DNA from: Pseudomonadota bacterium
Lineage (GTDB): Bacteria > Desulfobacterota > GWC2-55-46 > JADFVP01
Assembly: GCA_015222595.1 (NCBI GenBank)
Contig: JADFVP010000241.1
Span: 1-29,964, forward strand
Reading direction: 5' to 3'
DNA length: 29,964 nt
A model generated the notes under the pieces. It did no database searches and was not told the DNA's origin. It saw only the letters and a list, made by a program, of their open reading frames with translations. The position numbers were made by a program, and so were the translations under genes. Of the stretch, positions 21,401 to 29,361 are shown in pieces (the stretch's first letter is position 1; every line of letters starts with the position of its first letter).

Positions 21401-24400
21401 TTATTTAGAGATGTTCTCTTCGTTGACTTCAAGCTCTTTGCCGAGCCGTTCCATCATATCTCTGACCCCTGTGCTTAACGATTTTTCCGGTACGGGATCT
21501 ATGTAGGGTTTCTTAAGAGGCCCTACTATCTCGTAGTACATGCTAGCCGCAGACTTCTCTTTCCCGCCTATCACCCAGCCGATAAGCGGTATATTCGTAA
21601 CTATCTTGTCTATGGTCACGAACGGGTGGAGCATCAGTACGGAGTCTATATACTGATCGGGCACGCTTATCTCGCCCATGGCCGTCATCCTTAGCGTATC
21701 GCTCTCAAGGTAGATATTGTTCGACCGGACCACGCCCTCTTTCATCACAAAGTCGCCGGTTATCCGTTTGTACGGCAGCCCCTGCTGTAGGAGTTCGTCG
21801 ATGGAGAAGATATTGACGATAGAGAAGATCTTGCTCATCATCAGAAACTTCCAGAGCTTGCCCTGGCCGACTCTCATGCTGGCAGTACCTGTAAGCCCCT
21901 CGGTTACGGGGGTGTGTCCGCGCTTGCAATAGAGTTTGACGTCGAGGTTGATCTCGCCCTCTATTATGGTCTTCTTGGCGCCGAGTTCGCTTACGAACTG
22001 TTTCAGGTCGATTCCCGTGACCTTGCTTACGGAGTCGAACAGCAGTGGCGAGGCGTCGGTTCTGTAGTAGATTATAGACGACTCGACGTGGCCTCTGTTC
22101 TTCTTGAACCGCACCTCTTCGGCGCTTATCTTATCGGGGTCGATCTTAATGTCCGTGGTCAGCTCTTCCAAGCTCATGCCGAGCGCCGAGCCGTGCGCTA
22201 CCCTCAGCGTACCGCCGCCTGAGTGAATAGAGTCGAGTAGGTTTCGACTCTTTCCGGCCTTTTTCTCTCTCTTTCCGATTGTGGAACTCAACTCTCGGTC
22301 ATTCTCTTCTACCCTCTTTAGCAGGTCGCCTATAAAGAGCCCTTCGGCATCGAGGTCGAACTCGATATCCCATTTGCGTCTATTGCCGTCGCTTGCAGCT
22401 TCGGCTACGGTACTTGGGGCCGCTTTAGGGGTAAGCGCTATCTTGCCCTTCATGTTGGTTCTGCCGGCGACAAGCCTTTTAATATCGATTCGCCTGCTTT
22501 TTGGGCCGTACTCTGCGCTCATGTTCAGCCTGTCTACTTGGCTCGGTATGGCCGGTGATTTGAAGCTCGCTTCGGTAACGGTTGCAACGCCTTCGTATGT
22601 AGGTTCGCTCTCGCCCTCTTTCTTTGAGGCCTTGAAGCTGAAGCCCACTGAGCCAGCAGTTGTGTCTGACTCTTCGAGCGCTGTGGTTAGCCCCGCTATA
22701 TCCGCTACGCTCAACTCGCTTGTTGCTGCGGTTACCGTATAGGCCTTATTGCGTAGATTGTAGACTCCGGTCACTCCTGCGCGCGAAGAACCGGTCCGAA
22801 GCAGGAAGTTCTTTATCCTCACCTCGGACACCTCATCGTTGGCGACCTTTATGAGATCCATGTCGAGCGCGAGCGGGTAGCCGGGCCTCTTGTCTATAAT
22901 GTTGGCGTACTTGAGGCCTGAGCCGGTAAAGTCCACCGAGGCGTGGCCGCTTAGAACCTTTGCGTCCCCAACTACTCTAAGGCTCATCGGCACGTTCGCC
23001 CCAATGCTCAGCCCCTTTAGACTACTAGCGCCGGCTACGGCCTTCACCGTCTCCTGGGCGAGATCTCCAACTATACCTATGTCGAGCTTTGGGCTGTCGA
23101 GATACTGCTCTACCGTGCCGTTCAGGTTGAAGTTGCTCTCCCAGACCGTACCCGTCAGATCCTTTATCGTCAGCTTCTCAGTGTCGAACCCTATCTCTCC
23201 GGTCAGGCGGGAGAGTTTTAGCAGCATGGCCTTGTGGCTGAAGCTTGCGTTCTTCAGTCGAACCGTACCGGAATACTCTGTCGGGGCAAGCTCCTTGAGG
23301 TTGCCCTGGAGGTTGAGGTCGAGCCCAGTTATCCCGGATGCCTCTATGCCTTTTAGCAGCTTTACGCTTATATTGCCCTGCTTTGAGTAGACGGCCTTTA
23401 GTATCTCAAGGGTCTTGCCTGCTTCGAAGAAGGCCTTGACCGTAAGGTCGTACTTTTGTTCGGTTACGAGCCCGGTCACTTCAGCGTTCAGCTCTTCGAG
23501 CACGCCGTGGCCGTAGTTGCCGGAAAAGCCCTTGAGCGAGAGCCTGTCCCGGTCGAGCGAGATGGTGCCCTTAACGCCGCTGAAGGTCTCTTTAAGGACG
23601 CTGCCAGTGAACTCTATGTTGTCGAGTCTGAGCCTGAGCCCCACCTTGCCGTCGCGCGCGAGAACCCCTATCTTTTGCAGGCTGTCCATGCGCCCGTCTA
23701 CCGAGAGTTCCTCCACGGTTACCGTGCCGCCTAGCGGCTTGAGGCCCCCCATCTTCTCTCCGAGCGAGCCGGTAAAGAGGTTTGGCGGCACAAGAGCCTG
23801 GAAGCGTTTAAAGGGGATGGGGGTGCTGGCGAGTTTGAGCTTCAGCGTGCGTCCCTCTGCTCCGGCCTTGTGCTGTTTGGTTATCTCCGCGCCGCCGCTA
23901 AGGTCGAAGTCGCCCAGCTGGAACTTAACCCCGTCGAGTCCCGCACGAATCTCTTTGGCGTCTATGTCGAGAAGAACTTCAGCCGTGCCGGCCCCGGCGC
24001 CTATTGTTTCATTGAAGAGCTTCGGGGCTTTGGCCGTTAGCCCTGAATAGTTTAGGGCCCCCTCTATTACCAGTCCGGCGTCGAAGGCGAAGGTGAGGTC
24101 GGCAGTCGCGCTGCCCTTTATCTCGGCGCCCGGCGCGTTCTGCTTTATATAAGGGTTGAACATGGCGAGGTCGAAGGCGCCGACGGTTGCCGGGCCTTTA
24201 AAGCGGAGCTTGCTCCCTTCGAACCAGCCTGTGCTCGATATTTCGATCGGGGTGGAGTTGAGCATTGTAGTCAAAGAAGAGGTGAACTTGTCGCCCGGCC
24301 CCTTGTCGAAGATTATTTCCATCCCCTTCAGATAGAACCTCTGTGTATTGCCAACGACCGCTTCGTCCACAATGGTCGAAGAGCCGTTATGGAGCCTCAG

Positions 24401-24829
24401 GGTTTTGAGCGTGCCGGTGGGGTGGATATTGGCCAGAAAGAGAGCGCCCAGGTTCGGGCTGCCGTCGCTGTACCGTTTTACGAGCAGGTCGGGCTCTACG
24501 ATCTCTATGGAGCGCGGCTCAAGGTCTCCGAGCAAGAGCTTGACGGGTGAGAAGGTGGCCGTTATCTTCTTTACGCCTATGAAGACCTCGGCCTCTTCGA
24601 AGAACTCGACATCTTCGAAAGTTATTACTACCGACGGCAGGGCGCGCAGCTTAATAGAGCCGGTATTGCAGCGGACCCCGGTATGTTCCATAACGCGTGC
24701 AGCCAGAGCCCCGGAGTAGCGGGTCATGTCGAAGGTGGTGGTAGACAGGTATGCAGCGAGTACCGCGCCGAGGACGAGGAGCGCAATGACAACGGCGAGG
24801 TATGTTTTTTTACTCTTGTTATGTCCCAA
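21401..24829 (-). CDS. large AsmA/YhdP-like envelope protein
   Basis: 1142 aa, anchored by one N-terminal membrane segment (YLAVVIALLVLGAVLAAYL, residues about 10-28) with the rest predicted periplasmic. Residues about 30-150 match the AsmA start (RVMEHTGVRCNTGSIKLRALPSVVITFEDVEF...). The long beta-rich middle and the C-terminal block (FSIDELLQQGLPYKRITGDFVMKEGVVRSNNIYLESDTLRMTAMGEISVPDQYID...IPLIGWVIGG) are typical of AsmA-2/YhdP proteins. Family members form bridge-like hydrophobic grooves linked to phospholipid movement to the outer membrane. Start is the TTG at 24829, supported by GGAGAGG 4-5 nt upstream. It follows the DUF362 gene by 126 nt on the same strand. Confidence 0.9.
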   Translation of the reverse strand: MGHNKSKKTYLAVVIALLVLGAVLAAYLSTTTFDMTRYSGALAARVMEHTGVRCNTGSIKLRALPSVVITFEDVEFFEEAEVFIGVKKITATFSPVKLLLGDLEPRSIEIVEPDLLVKRYSDGSPNLGALFLANIHPTGTLKTLRLHNGSSTIVDEAVVGNTQRFYLKGMEIIFDKGPGDKFTSSLTTMLNSTPIEISSTGWFEGSKLRFKGPATVGAFDLAMFNPYIKQNAPGAEIKGSATADLTFAFDAGLVIEGALNYSGLTAKAPKLFNETIGAGAGTAEVLLDIDAKEIRAGLDGVKFQLGDFDLSGGAEITKQHKAGAEGRTLKLKLASTPIPFKRFQALVPPNLFTGSLGEKMGGLKPLGGTVTVEELSVDGRMDSLQKIGVLARDGKVGLRLRLDNIEFTGSVLKETFSGVKGTISLDRDRLSLKGFSGNYGHGVLEELNAEVTGLVTEQKYDLTVKAFFEAGKTLEILKAVYSKQGNISVKLLKGIEASGITGLDLNLQGNLKELAPTEYSGTVRLKNASFSHKAMLLKLSRLTGEIGFDTEKLTIKDLTGTVWESNFNLNGTVEQYLDSPKLDIGIVGDLAQETVKAVAGASSLKGLSIGANVPMSLRVVGDAKVLSGHASVDFTGSGLKYANIIDKRPGYPLALDMDLIKVANDEVSEVRIKNFLLRTGSSRAGVTGVYNLRNKAYTVTAATSELSVADIAGLTTALEESDTTAGSVGFSFKASKKEGESEPTYEGVATVTEASFKSPAIPSQVDRLNMSAEYGPKSRRIDIKRLVAGRTNMKGKIALTPKAAPSTVAEAASDGNRRKWDIEFDLDAEGLFIGDLLKRVEENDRELSSTIGKREKKAGKSRNLLDSIHSGGGTLRVAHGSALGMSLEELTTDIKIDPDKISAEEVRFKKNRGHVESSIIYYRTDASPLLFDSVSKVTGIDLKQFVSELGAKKTIIEGEINLDVKLYCKRGHTPVTEGLTGTASMRVGQGKLWKFLMMSKIFSIVNIFSIDELLQQGLPYKRITGDFVMKEGVVRSNNIYLESDTLRMTAMGEISVPDQYIDSVLMLHPFVTIDKIVTNIPLIGWVIGGKEKSAASMYYEIVGPLKKPYIDPVPEKSLSTGVRDMMERLGKELEVNEENISK

Positions 24830-24955
24830 CAGACCTCTCCGGAGGTATTAATTGCGCGTGCTTCTGTATTGGCGAGGGCCCGTCTTGCGAGAAGAGCCCG
24901 GCTGGGGCTTTTACCGCAAGGCGCCGATTCGACCGTGCCATGCAACGGCCTTTGG

Positions 24956-26092
24956 CTAAAGGCCTGGAATAATCTTTTTGAGCCAGCCGTCCTTTGGCAA
25001 GATGGCCCCTGTGGGGCAGGCCTCCTGGCAGCAGTAGCATCTTATGCACTCCCCGTACTCGATCTTTATTTTTTTGGCGCTGCTCATTATGGCAGGGGGG
25101 CAGATATTTACGCACTTGTTGCAGAGCACGCACTTGTCGTGCTCGACATGCGGCCGGGTAGTTATGGCTTTTCTGAGCTTGCTCTCAATAAAGTACGGGA
25201 GCTTGTCGGCAAAGTTAGTGTGTATAAGCGGCGGAAAGGTGAACCGCTCTACCTTCACGTCCGAGATCTTCTCGCCTACAACCGTTATCTTCCTCAGTTT
25301 CGACCCCGGCAGTTCCCAGCCGGAGGCTACCCTTTGGATCGGCGGCGCAAGAGGCTCGGCTCCGAGCGCTTCGGTTATAACAGTATCCATTGCCACGGCG
25401 TCGGTAGAGGCGAGCAGAAGGCCTATCTTTACGGGTGTGCCGCTTCCCGGGCCGTTACCCTCCATGCCGACTATGCCGTCCATAATGTTGAGCCTCGGAT
25501 TTAGAAAGAGGTGGAGGTCGAGTATCATGGCGGCAAAGGCCTGCGAGTCCGTACCCGCACTAAGGTGCCACTGCGGCTTTGCCTTGCCGGCAACGCACCC
25601 GAAGAGGTTCTTGATGCCGAGCGTAAGGTACATCTGCGCATGGGTCTTCATTTTCGGCAGATTGATCAGCCCGTCGAATTCGAGCACCTCTTTCGATATC
25701 TCAAGGCGCCTGAAGAGGTAACCGTCGGGGTTGTCTACCGTTACGTTCTCGGTAAACTCTATCAGCTCAACTCCGGCTTTATTGCAGACGTCTAAGATGC
25801 CTGCGCCCCTTGCAACTTTCGCGGCGCTCTTTAGACACGGGCTGTCTCCTACCACGGGGGTGGCCCCGGCCTCTTTTACGAGCCGAATAGTAGCGGCCAC
25901 TATATCGGGGTGCGTGGTAACGGCGGCCTCGGGAGGCTTTTCGATCAGCAGGTTCGGCTTTATCAGTATCCGCTCGCCCTTGCCGACAAACTTTGAAATT
26001 CCGCCGAGCAGGTCTACAGTCTCCTTTACCTTGTTGTAGACCGTTTCTCCGTACTCGCTGTTGCGTACTATGGATACTGTAGGGTTGCTCAA
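24956..26092 (-). CDS. DUF362 protein with C-terminal 2x[4Fe-4S] ferredoxin domain
   Basis: About 378 aa. The DUF362 part (VSIVRNSEYGETVYNKVKETVDLLGG, ILIKPNLL, VVGDSPCLK, INLPKMKTHAQMYLTLGIKNLFGCVAGKAK, IMDGIVGMEGNGPGSGTPVKIG) is complete. Two ferredoxin motifs follow, CVLCNKCVNICP and CIRCYCCQEACP, enough for two 4Fe-4S clusters. The family is widespread in anaerobes and is presumed to have a redox or iron-sulfur role, but no reaction is established. Two TTG starts are possible, at 26107 and 26092; I prefer 26092 (SNPTVSIVRN) because relatives begin close to the VSIVR strand and GCGAG lies 8 nt upstream. The final hairpin over the stop has no T-run. Confidence 0.88.
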   Translation of the reverse strand: MSNPTVSIVRNSEYGETVYNKVKETVDLLGGISKFVGKGERILIKPNLLIEKPPEAAVTTHPDIVAATIRLVKEAGATPVVGDSPCLKSAAKVARGAGILDVCNKAGVELIEFTENVTVDNPDGYLFRRLEISKEVLEFDGLINLPKMKTHAQMYLTLGIKNLFGCVAGKAKPQWHLSAGTDSQAFAAMILDLHLFLNPRLNIMDGIVGMEGNGPGSGTPVKIGLLLASTDAVAMDTVITEALGAEPLAPPIQRVASGWELPGSKLRKITVVGEKISDVKVERFTFPPLIHTNFADKLPYFIESKLRKAITTRPHVEHDKCVLCNKCVNICPPAIMSSAKKIKIEYGECIRCYCCQEACPTGAILPKDGWLKKIIPGL

Positions 26093-26107
26093 GATATAAA
26101 CTCGCAA

Positions 26108-26386
26108 TTATCTGTTATGCCCGGGGAGTCAGGGGGCGAAAGACGTCGAAACGGTAACGGGAGCGTACTGTACCGGGAGCGCGCATACTCGTAATCTCAT
26201 TATTATATAACAATTCATCTGTCTTAGCTAGGGCAGTCTGGGTTATAGCACGGAGGCATATCGGCAGTACGGCTCTTTATCTGGACCGGTGGTGTATCTG
26301 TGCGTAGGAGATGAAACAGAGGGGATGAAACACGGGTTGGGAGCGAGACGAGCAACGGCCAAGCCCGGAGAGCAGGCAGTGGCTTC
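26108..26386. other. 279-nt intergenic region, no gene recognised
   Basis: It lies between the diguanylate cyclase stop and the DUF362 start, both on the - strand. A - strand TATAAT (about 26207-26202) within an AT-rich patch may be a -10 for the DUF362 gene, but no good -35 is present. GATGAAACA occurs twice, at 26310-26318 and 26324-26332. No intrinsic terminator for the cyclase gene is evident. Confidence 0.4.
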
Positions 26387-27334
26387 TTATACAGTATGCT
26401 CAAGGAGCGTTATTCTGTTGCGCCCTCCGCTCTTCGACCGGTAGAGGGCCGTGTCTGCGGTCTTCAGGAGTTCGTCTATGGTGACGGGGTTGTCTTTACT
26501 TGAGGCTACCTGCTGGGAGCAGACCGAGATGCCGATGCTGACGGTTATCCTATCCAGTTTAGGGAACTGCTCTGAAGAGAAGTCGTACTCTTCGATGATA
26601 GACCTGAACCGTTCGGCGGCCTTTATGGAGCTATCAGGATCGGTGTTGAAGAGGCAGATGATAAACTCCTCGCCACCGAAACGCGCAAGTATCTCGCCCT
26701 CTCTCTTGGCAGTTGTTAAAAGCGTGCCGAGCGTTTTGAGGACTGCGTCTCCGGCCAGGTGGCCGTGCGTGTCGTTAACGGCCTTGAAGTAATCTATGTC
26801 GAGCAGCATGCAGGCAACGTCAAAGTTGTGCCTGACCCCGAGGGCAAGCTGTTCGCGTACCGCTTCGAAGAAGTATCTTCTGTTGTTGAGCCCCGTCAAG
26901 TCGTCCGTTATGGCGAGCTTTTCGAGCAGTATGTTCTTCTGCTTCAGCTCGGTCATGAGGGCGCGTATGCGCAGAAGCGATTTAACGCGCGCCACCAGCT
27001 CCTCTTTGTTGAACGGCTTTATAAGGAAATCGCTCGCCCCGAGGTTGAAGCCGGTGAGCTTGCCTTTCAGGCTGTCCTTTGTCGCGGAAAGGAGTATTAC
27101 CGGCACGTCGTGTCCGTCCTCCATCTGTCTTACCGTCTCTAGAAAGCGGTATCCGCTCATGGACGGCATCTCGACATCGGTAATGATGAAGCCCGGTTTC
27201 TTGTCGATGAAGGCCTTTATCGCGCTCAGTCCGTCCTCGGCTTCGATGAAGTCGTCGAAGAGTTCGCCAAGCGCATTTTTGATAGAGGTGCGCTCGCTCT
27301 TGGAATCGTCTACAAGAAGTATTTGCTCTTTCAT
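26387..27334 (-). CDS. response regulator with GGDEF output, diguanylate cyclase
   Basis: 315 aa. The REC domain (1-125) has the acidic pair VDD near the start, phospho-acceptor Asp53 (IITDVEMPSMSG), Ser83 and Lys106 (LIKPF). A short coiled linker (ALMTELKQKNILLEKL) joins it to a GGDEF domain starting at ITDDLTGLNNRRYF. The active site GGEEF (220-224) is intact, so synthesis of c-di-GMP from two GTP, switched by phosphorylation, is expected (PleD/WspR-like logic). The inhibitory I-site is degenerate: Arg211-x-x-Glu214 rather than RxxD. It lies 51 nt downstream of cpoB on the same strand and is probably in the tol-pal transcript. Its cognate kinase is not adjacent. Confidence 0.94.
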   Translation of the reverse strand: MKEQILLVDDSKSERTSIKNALGELFDDFIEAEDGLSAIKAFIDKKPGFIITDVEMPSMSGYRFLETVRQMEDGHDVPVILLSATKDSLKGKLTGFNLGASDFLIKPFNKEELVARVKSLLRIRALMTELKQKNILLEKLAITDDLTGLNNRRYFFEAVREQLALGVRHNFDVACMLLDIDYFKAVNDTHGHLAGDAVLKTLGTLLTTAKREGEILARFGGEEFIICLFNTDPDSSIKAAERFRSIIEEYDFSSEQFPKLDRITVSIGISVCSQQVASSKDNPVTIDELLKTADTALYRSKSGGRNRITLLEHTV

Positions 27335-27385
27335 CTATCTTCTCTGATTTCAGCTCTGGCTGTGGTTTTAGTTCTGCCGGACTGT

Positions 27386-28420
27386 TTATCGGTTTTTGGT
27401 GGCTGGCTTTTTCTTCTTCGTCAGTTTCTCTAGTCGTTTGGTTGCCTTTACCGCCTCGTCGCTCTTCGGGTAGAGTTCCACTACCGTCTCTAGCAGCACT
27501 CGCGCCTCTTTTGCGGCGCCGAGTTTTTCAAAGCTGAAGCCCTGTTTGAGCGTTGCCGCCGGGCGTTTGTCGCCTTTGGGGTAGTCGGTTATGACCTTGT
27601 TGAATTCCAGGATCGCCCGCTCATACTCTCCTGTGTCGTAGAAGATCTCTCCGAGCCAGTACTGGGCATTATCCGCAAGGTCGTGCGACGGGTGGGTAGA
27701 GAGAAAGGTCTTGAATGTTTTGGCTGCGGCGCGGTACTCCTTCGCCTTCGTCTCTTTCAGCCCTTTTGCGTAGAGGTACTTTGGCGTCGGTATCTCTTTG
27801 GAACTCTTGACGGATTTTTTGGCGGTCGCCTTGGCTGTTGCTTCTTTACTTTTCTGTTTATCGAGACTGCTCTGGACACTCTGTTCGAGAGTATCGATAC
27901 GTTTTTTAAGCTCTGATACCGTAGAGCCGAGATTGGTGTGGAGGAATGCGTCGGCCTCGGCAGAGGCGTTTAGGGCGCTCACCTGTTCTGTAAGCCTTTT
28001 AAGCTCGGCCTCAATAGCGGCGAACTGTTCGGAAACGGATGTTATCCTGGCCTCGGCGCTCTCACTGTCGGCCTTGAGCTGCGCAATTGCGATTTCGTTC
28101 TCTTCGAAGCTTCCGCGTATGAAGGTGAACTCGTCGCGTATCCTCTCCATCTCCGCCTTAGAGTCCGCGAGCGACAGGCGTGTCTCTTCGAGATCGGCCC
28201 CGGCGGCCCCGGACTCTTCTATAGTGGCGACCCTGTCCATTAAGGAGTTGACGTTATTGACGAGCAGCTCCTGTTCGCTGGTCATAATAGGAAAACCGGG
28301 CCCGCAGCCCGTGGCGCCGAGCCCTACCCCGAGCATTAAAGAGAGCAGTGCAGCTTGGCCGATGGTTCTCGGAACTCTTACGGCTCTTCTATTCTCTTTT
28401 TTCAGGTAACGTATTGGCAT
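27386..28420 (-). CDS. cpoB: CpoB/YbgF-like Tol-Pal coordinator, lipoprotein with TPR repeats
   Basis: About 344 aa from the ATG at 28420. A basic leader of about 20 residues precedes a hydrophobic stretch ending LGATG-Cys39, a lipobox; classical CpoB is usually soluble, so lipid anchoring is a variation. The central part (about 45-200) is a long coiled coil, followed by a Lys/Ala/Ser-rich linker. The C-terminal TPR part (YLYAKGLKETKAKEYRAAAKTFKTFL..., NAQYWLGEIFYDTGEYERAILEFNKVI, AATLKQGFSFEKLG) matches the YbgF family. CpoB links outer-membrane constriction to peptidoglycan synthesis at division. The open frame extends to 28531, but that part runs through the pal terminator hairpin and lacks a signal peptide, so 28420 is chosen. 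Confidence 0.9.
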   Translation of the reverse strand: MPIRYLKKENRRAVRVPRTIGQAALLSLMLGVGLGATGCGPGFPIMTSEQELLVNNVNSLMDRVATIEESGAAGADLEETRLSLADSKAEMERIRDEFTFIRGSFEENEIAIAQLKADSESAEARITSVSEQFAAIEAELKRLTEQVSALNASAEADAFLHTNLGSTVSELKKRIDTLEQSVQSSLDKQKSKEATAKATAKKSVKSSKEIPTPKYLYAKGLKETKAKEYRAAAKTFKTFLSTHPSHDLADNAQYWLGEIFYDTGEYERAILEFNKVITDYPKGDKRPAATLKQGFSFEKLGAAKEARVLLETVVELYPKSDEAVKATKRLEKLTKKKKPATKNR

Positions 28421-28475
28421 CGGTTCACTCTTTAGTAAACGTTGGGTAGAGGGGGGTGGTACAGGCAGGTCCGTT

Positions 28476-28542
28476 AAAAAAGTGTCCTGCCCTTTAAAGA
28501 TTCCGTTAGGTTTTGAAAACGGCATCTTCAAGGGGCAGGACA
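28476..28542 (-). terminator. long intrinsic terminator/attenuator between pal and cpoB
   Basis: TGTCCTGCCCTTTAAAGAT (28483-28501) faces ATCTTCAAGGGGCAGGACA (28524-28542), 19-nt arms with few mismatches. An inner CCGTT/AACGG pairing extends the stem. On the - strand it is followed by six T (28481-28476). It lies just after the pal stop and 56 nt before cpoB, so cpoB either needs read-through or an unseen promoter. Confidence 0.8.
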
Positions 28543-28550
28543 GTCGATAG

Positions 28551-29111
28551 TTATTTGCTTAAGATAGAGAAGTCCGCCCGTCTGTTGATACCCCAGGCCT
28601 CTTCGTTGTGGCCCGTGTTGAGCGGCTTCTCTTCGCCGTAGCTGAGCGTGGACAGGTTGGCGGGGTTTGCTCCGAGCACCGCTAGGTAGTTCTTTACGCT
28701 TATGGCCCTCTTCTCGCCGAGCGCCAGGTTGTACTCGTTCTCTCCGCGCTCATCCGCGTGGCCTTCTATGCGAACCTTCGCGCCCTTGTTCTTCTTGAGC
28801 CAGCGCGCGTTGTGCTTCAGCTCGTCTTTGTACTCGGCTTTGATCTTGTACTTATCGAAGTCGAAGTGCACGGTGTAGAGGCGGCCCTTCTCGGCCTTAG
28901 CCTCAAGCTCTTCGCTCGAAGCGACTTCATCGAGCCTGCGTACTTCGATCGTCTGGCCGTCTGTATCGGCGGCGGCTATGGACTCTTCTGTTACTATCTC
29001 GTTGTCAGGAACTGCCGTGCCGGCGCTCTCCTCTTTGACCACTGCACCTTTGCAGGAGACGAGTCCGAGAGTAATGGCCAGTATAGGTAGGAATCTCAAG
29101 AAACGGTCCAT
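28551..29111 (-). CDS. pal: peptidoglycan-associated lipoprotein Pal
   Basis: 186 aa. Lipoprotein signal: short, basic start, hydrophobic core and LGLVSC lipobox with Cys20. After a flexible acidic stretch comes the OmpA-like peptidoglycan-binding domain: VHFDFDKYKIKAEYKDELKHNARWLKKN, VRIEGHADERGENEYNLALGEKRAISVKNYL, and NRRADFSIL at the end; the Asp/Arg residues that bind diaminopimelate are present. Anchors the outer membrane to peptidoglycan and works with TolB. GGAGGG stands about 6 nt before the ATG. It follows tolB by 220 nt, longer than usual for this gene pair, with odd repeats in the gap. Confidence 0.96.
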   Translation of the reverse strand: MDRFLRFLPILAITLGLVSCKGAVVKEESAGTAVPDNEIVTEESIAAADTDGQTIEVRRLDEVASSEELEAKAEKGRLYTVHFDFDKYKIKAEYKDELKHNARWLKKNKGAKVRIEGHADERGENEYNLALGEKRAISVKNYLAVLGANPANLSTLSYGEEKPLNTGHNEEAWGINRRADFSILSK

Positions 29112-29239
29112 CTACCACCCTCCTTATTGGGAATTTTTATGTTGAAGTTGGTTATAAGTAATGCTCAGTCTTATATCGGTTGTATCGTAAGTGTACTTTA
29201 AGAGATGTTTGCCTGTCGGAATAGCCGCAAAGAAGAATC

Positions 29240-29361
29240 ATGTACGGTGACCGGGCCGGTGTTTGAAAAGTGCCTGATAGTAAAATTGGCCCCGGTTTAT
29301 AAAATGGGCCCCAGCCTGTAAATGGGCCCCGTTAGTTGAGGTACGGTGACCAGGCCGGGGT
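29240..29361. repeat. direct repeat copying the 3' end of tolB, 99 nt apart
   Basis: GTACGGTGACC-G-GGCCGG from 29242 recurs as GTACGGTGACC-A-GGCCGG from 29341, 18 of 20 positions identical. The second copy encodes the last residues of TolB (AWSPY). The first lies beyond the stop and in the same frame. Confidence 0.6.
29281..29330. repeat. three degenerate ~20-nt tandem units with GGGCCCC core
   Basis: Units AAAATTGGCCCCGGTTTAT, AAAATGGGCCCCAGCCTGTA and AATGGGCCCC follow directly downstream of the tolB stop. GGGCCC cores can pair with one another, so the array may act as a transcription terminator or RNA stabiliser for tolB on the - strand. No clean stem plus T-run is visible. Confidence 0.6.

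Noticed and set aside
24947..24964. Hairpin GGCCTTT/AAAGGCC at the DUF362 stop as a terminator
   Set aside because: Stem only 7 bp and no T-run on the - strand afterwards.
24683..25504. 273-aa open frame on the + strand (and a 225-aa one at 25044-25721)
   Set aside because: Both are antisense to the DUF362-ferredoxin gene and the start of the AsmA-like gene, which have strong family motifs.
26308..26332. GATGAAACA repeated twice as a regulatory array or CRISPR-like repeat
   Set aside because: Only two short copies 14 nt apart; too little to separate from chance.
28421..28531. N-terminal extension of cpoB to the ATG at 28531
   Set aside because: It starts inside the pal terminator hairpin and puts 37 unrelated residues before a good lipoprotein signal peptide.
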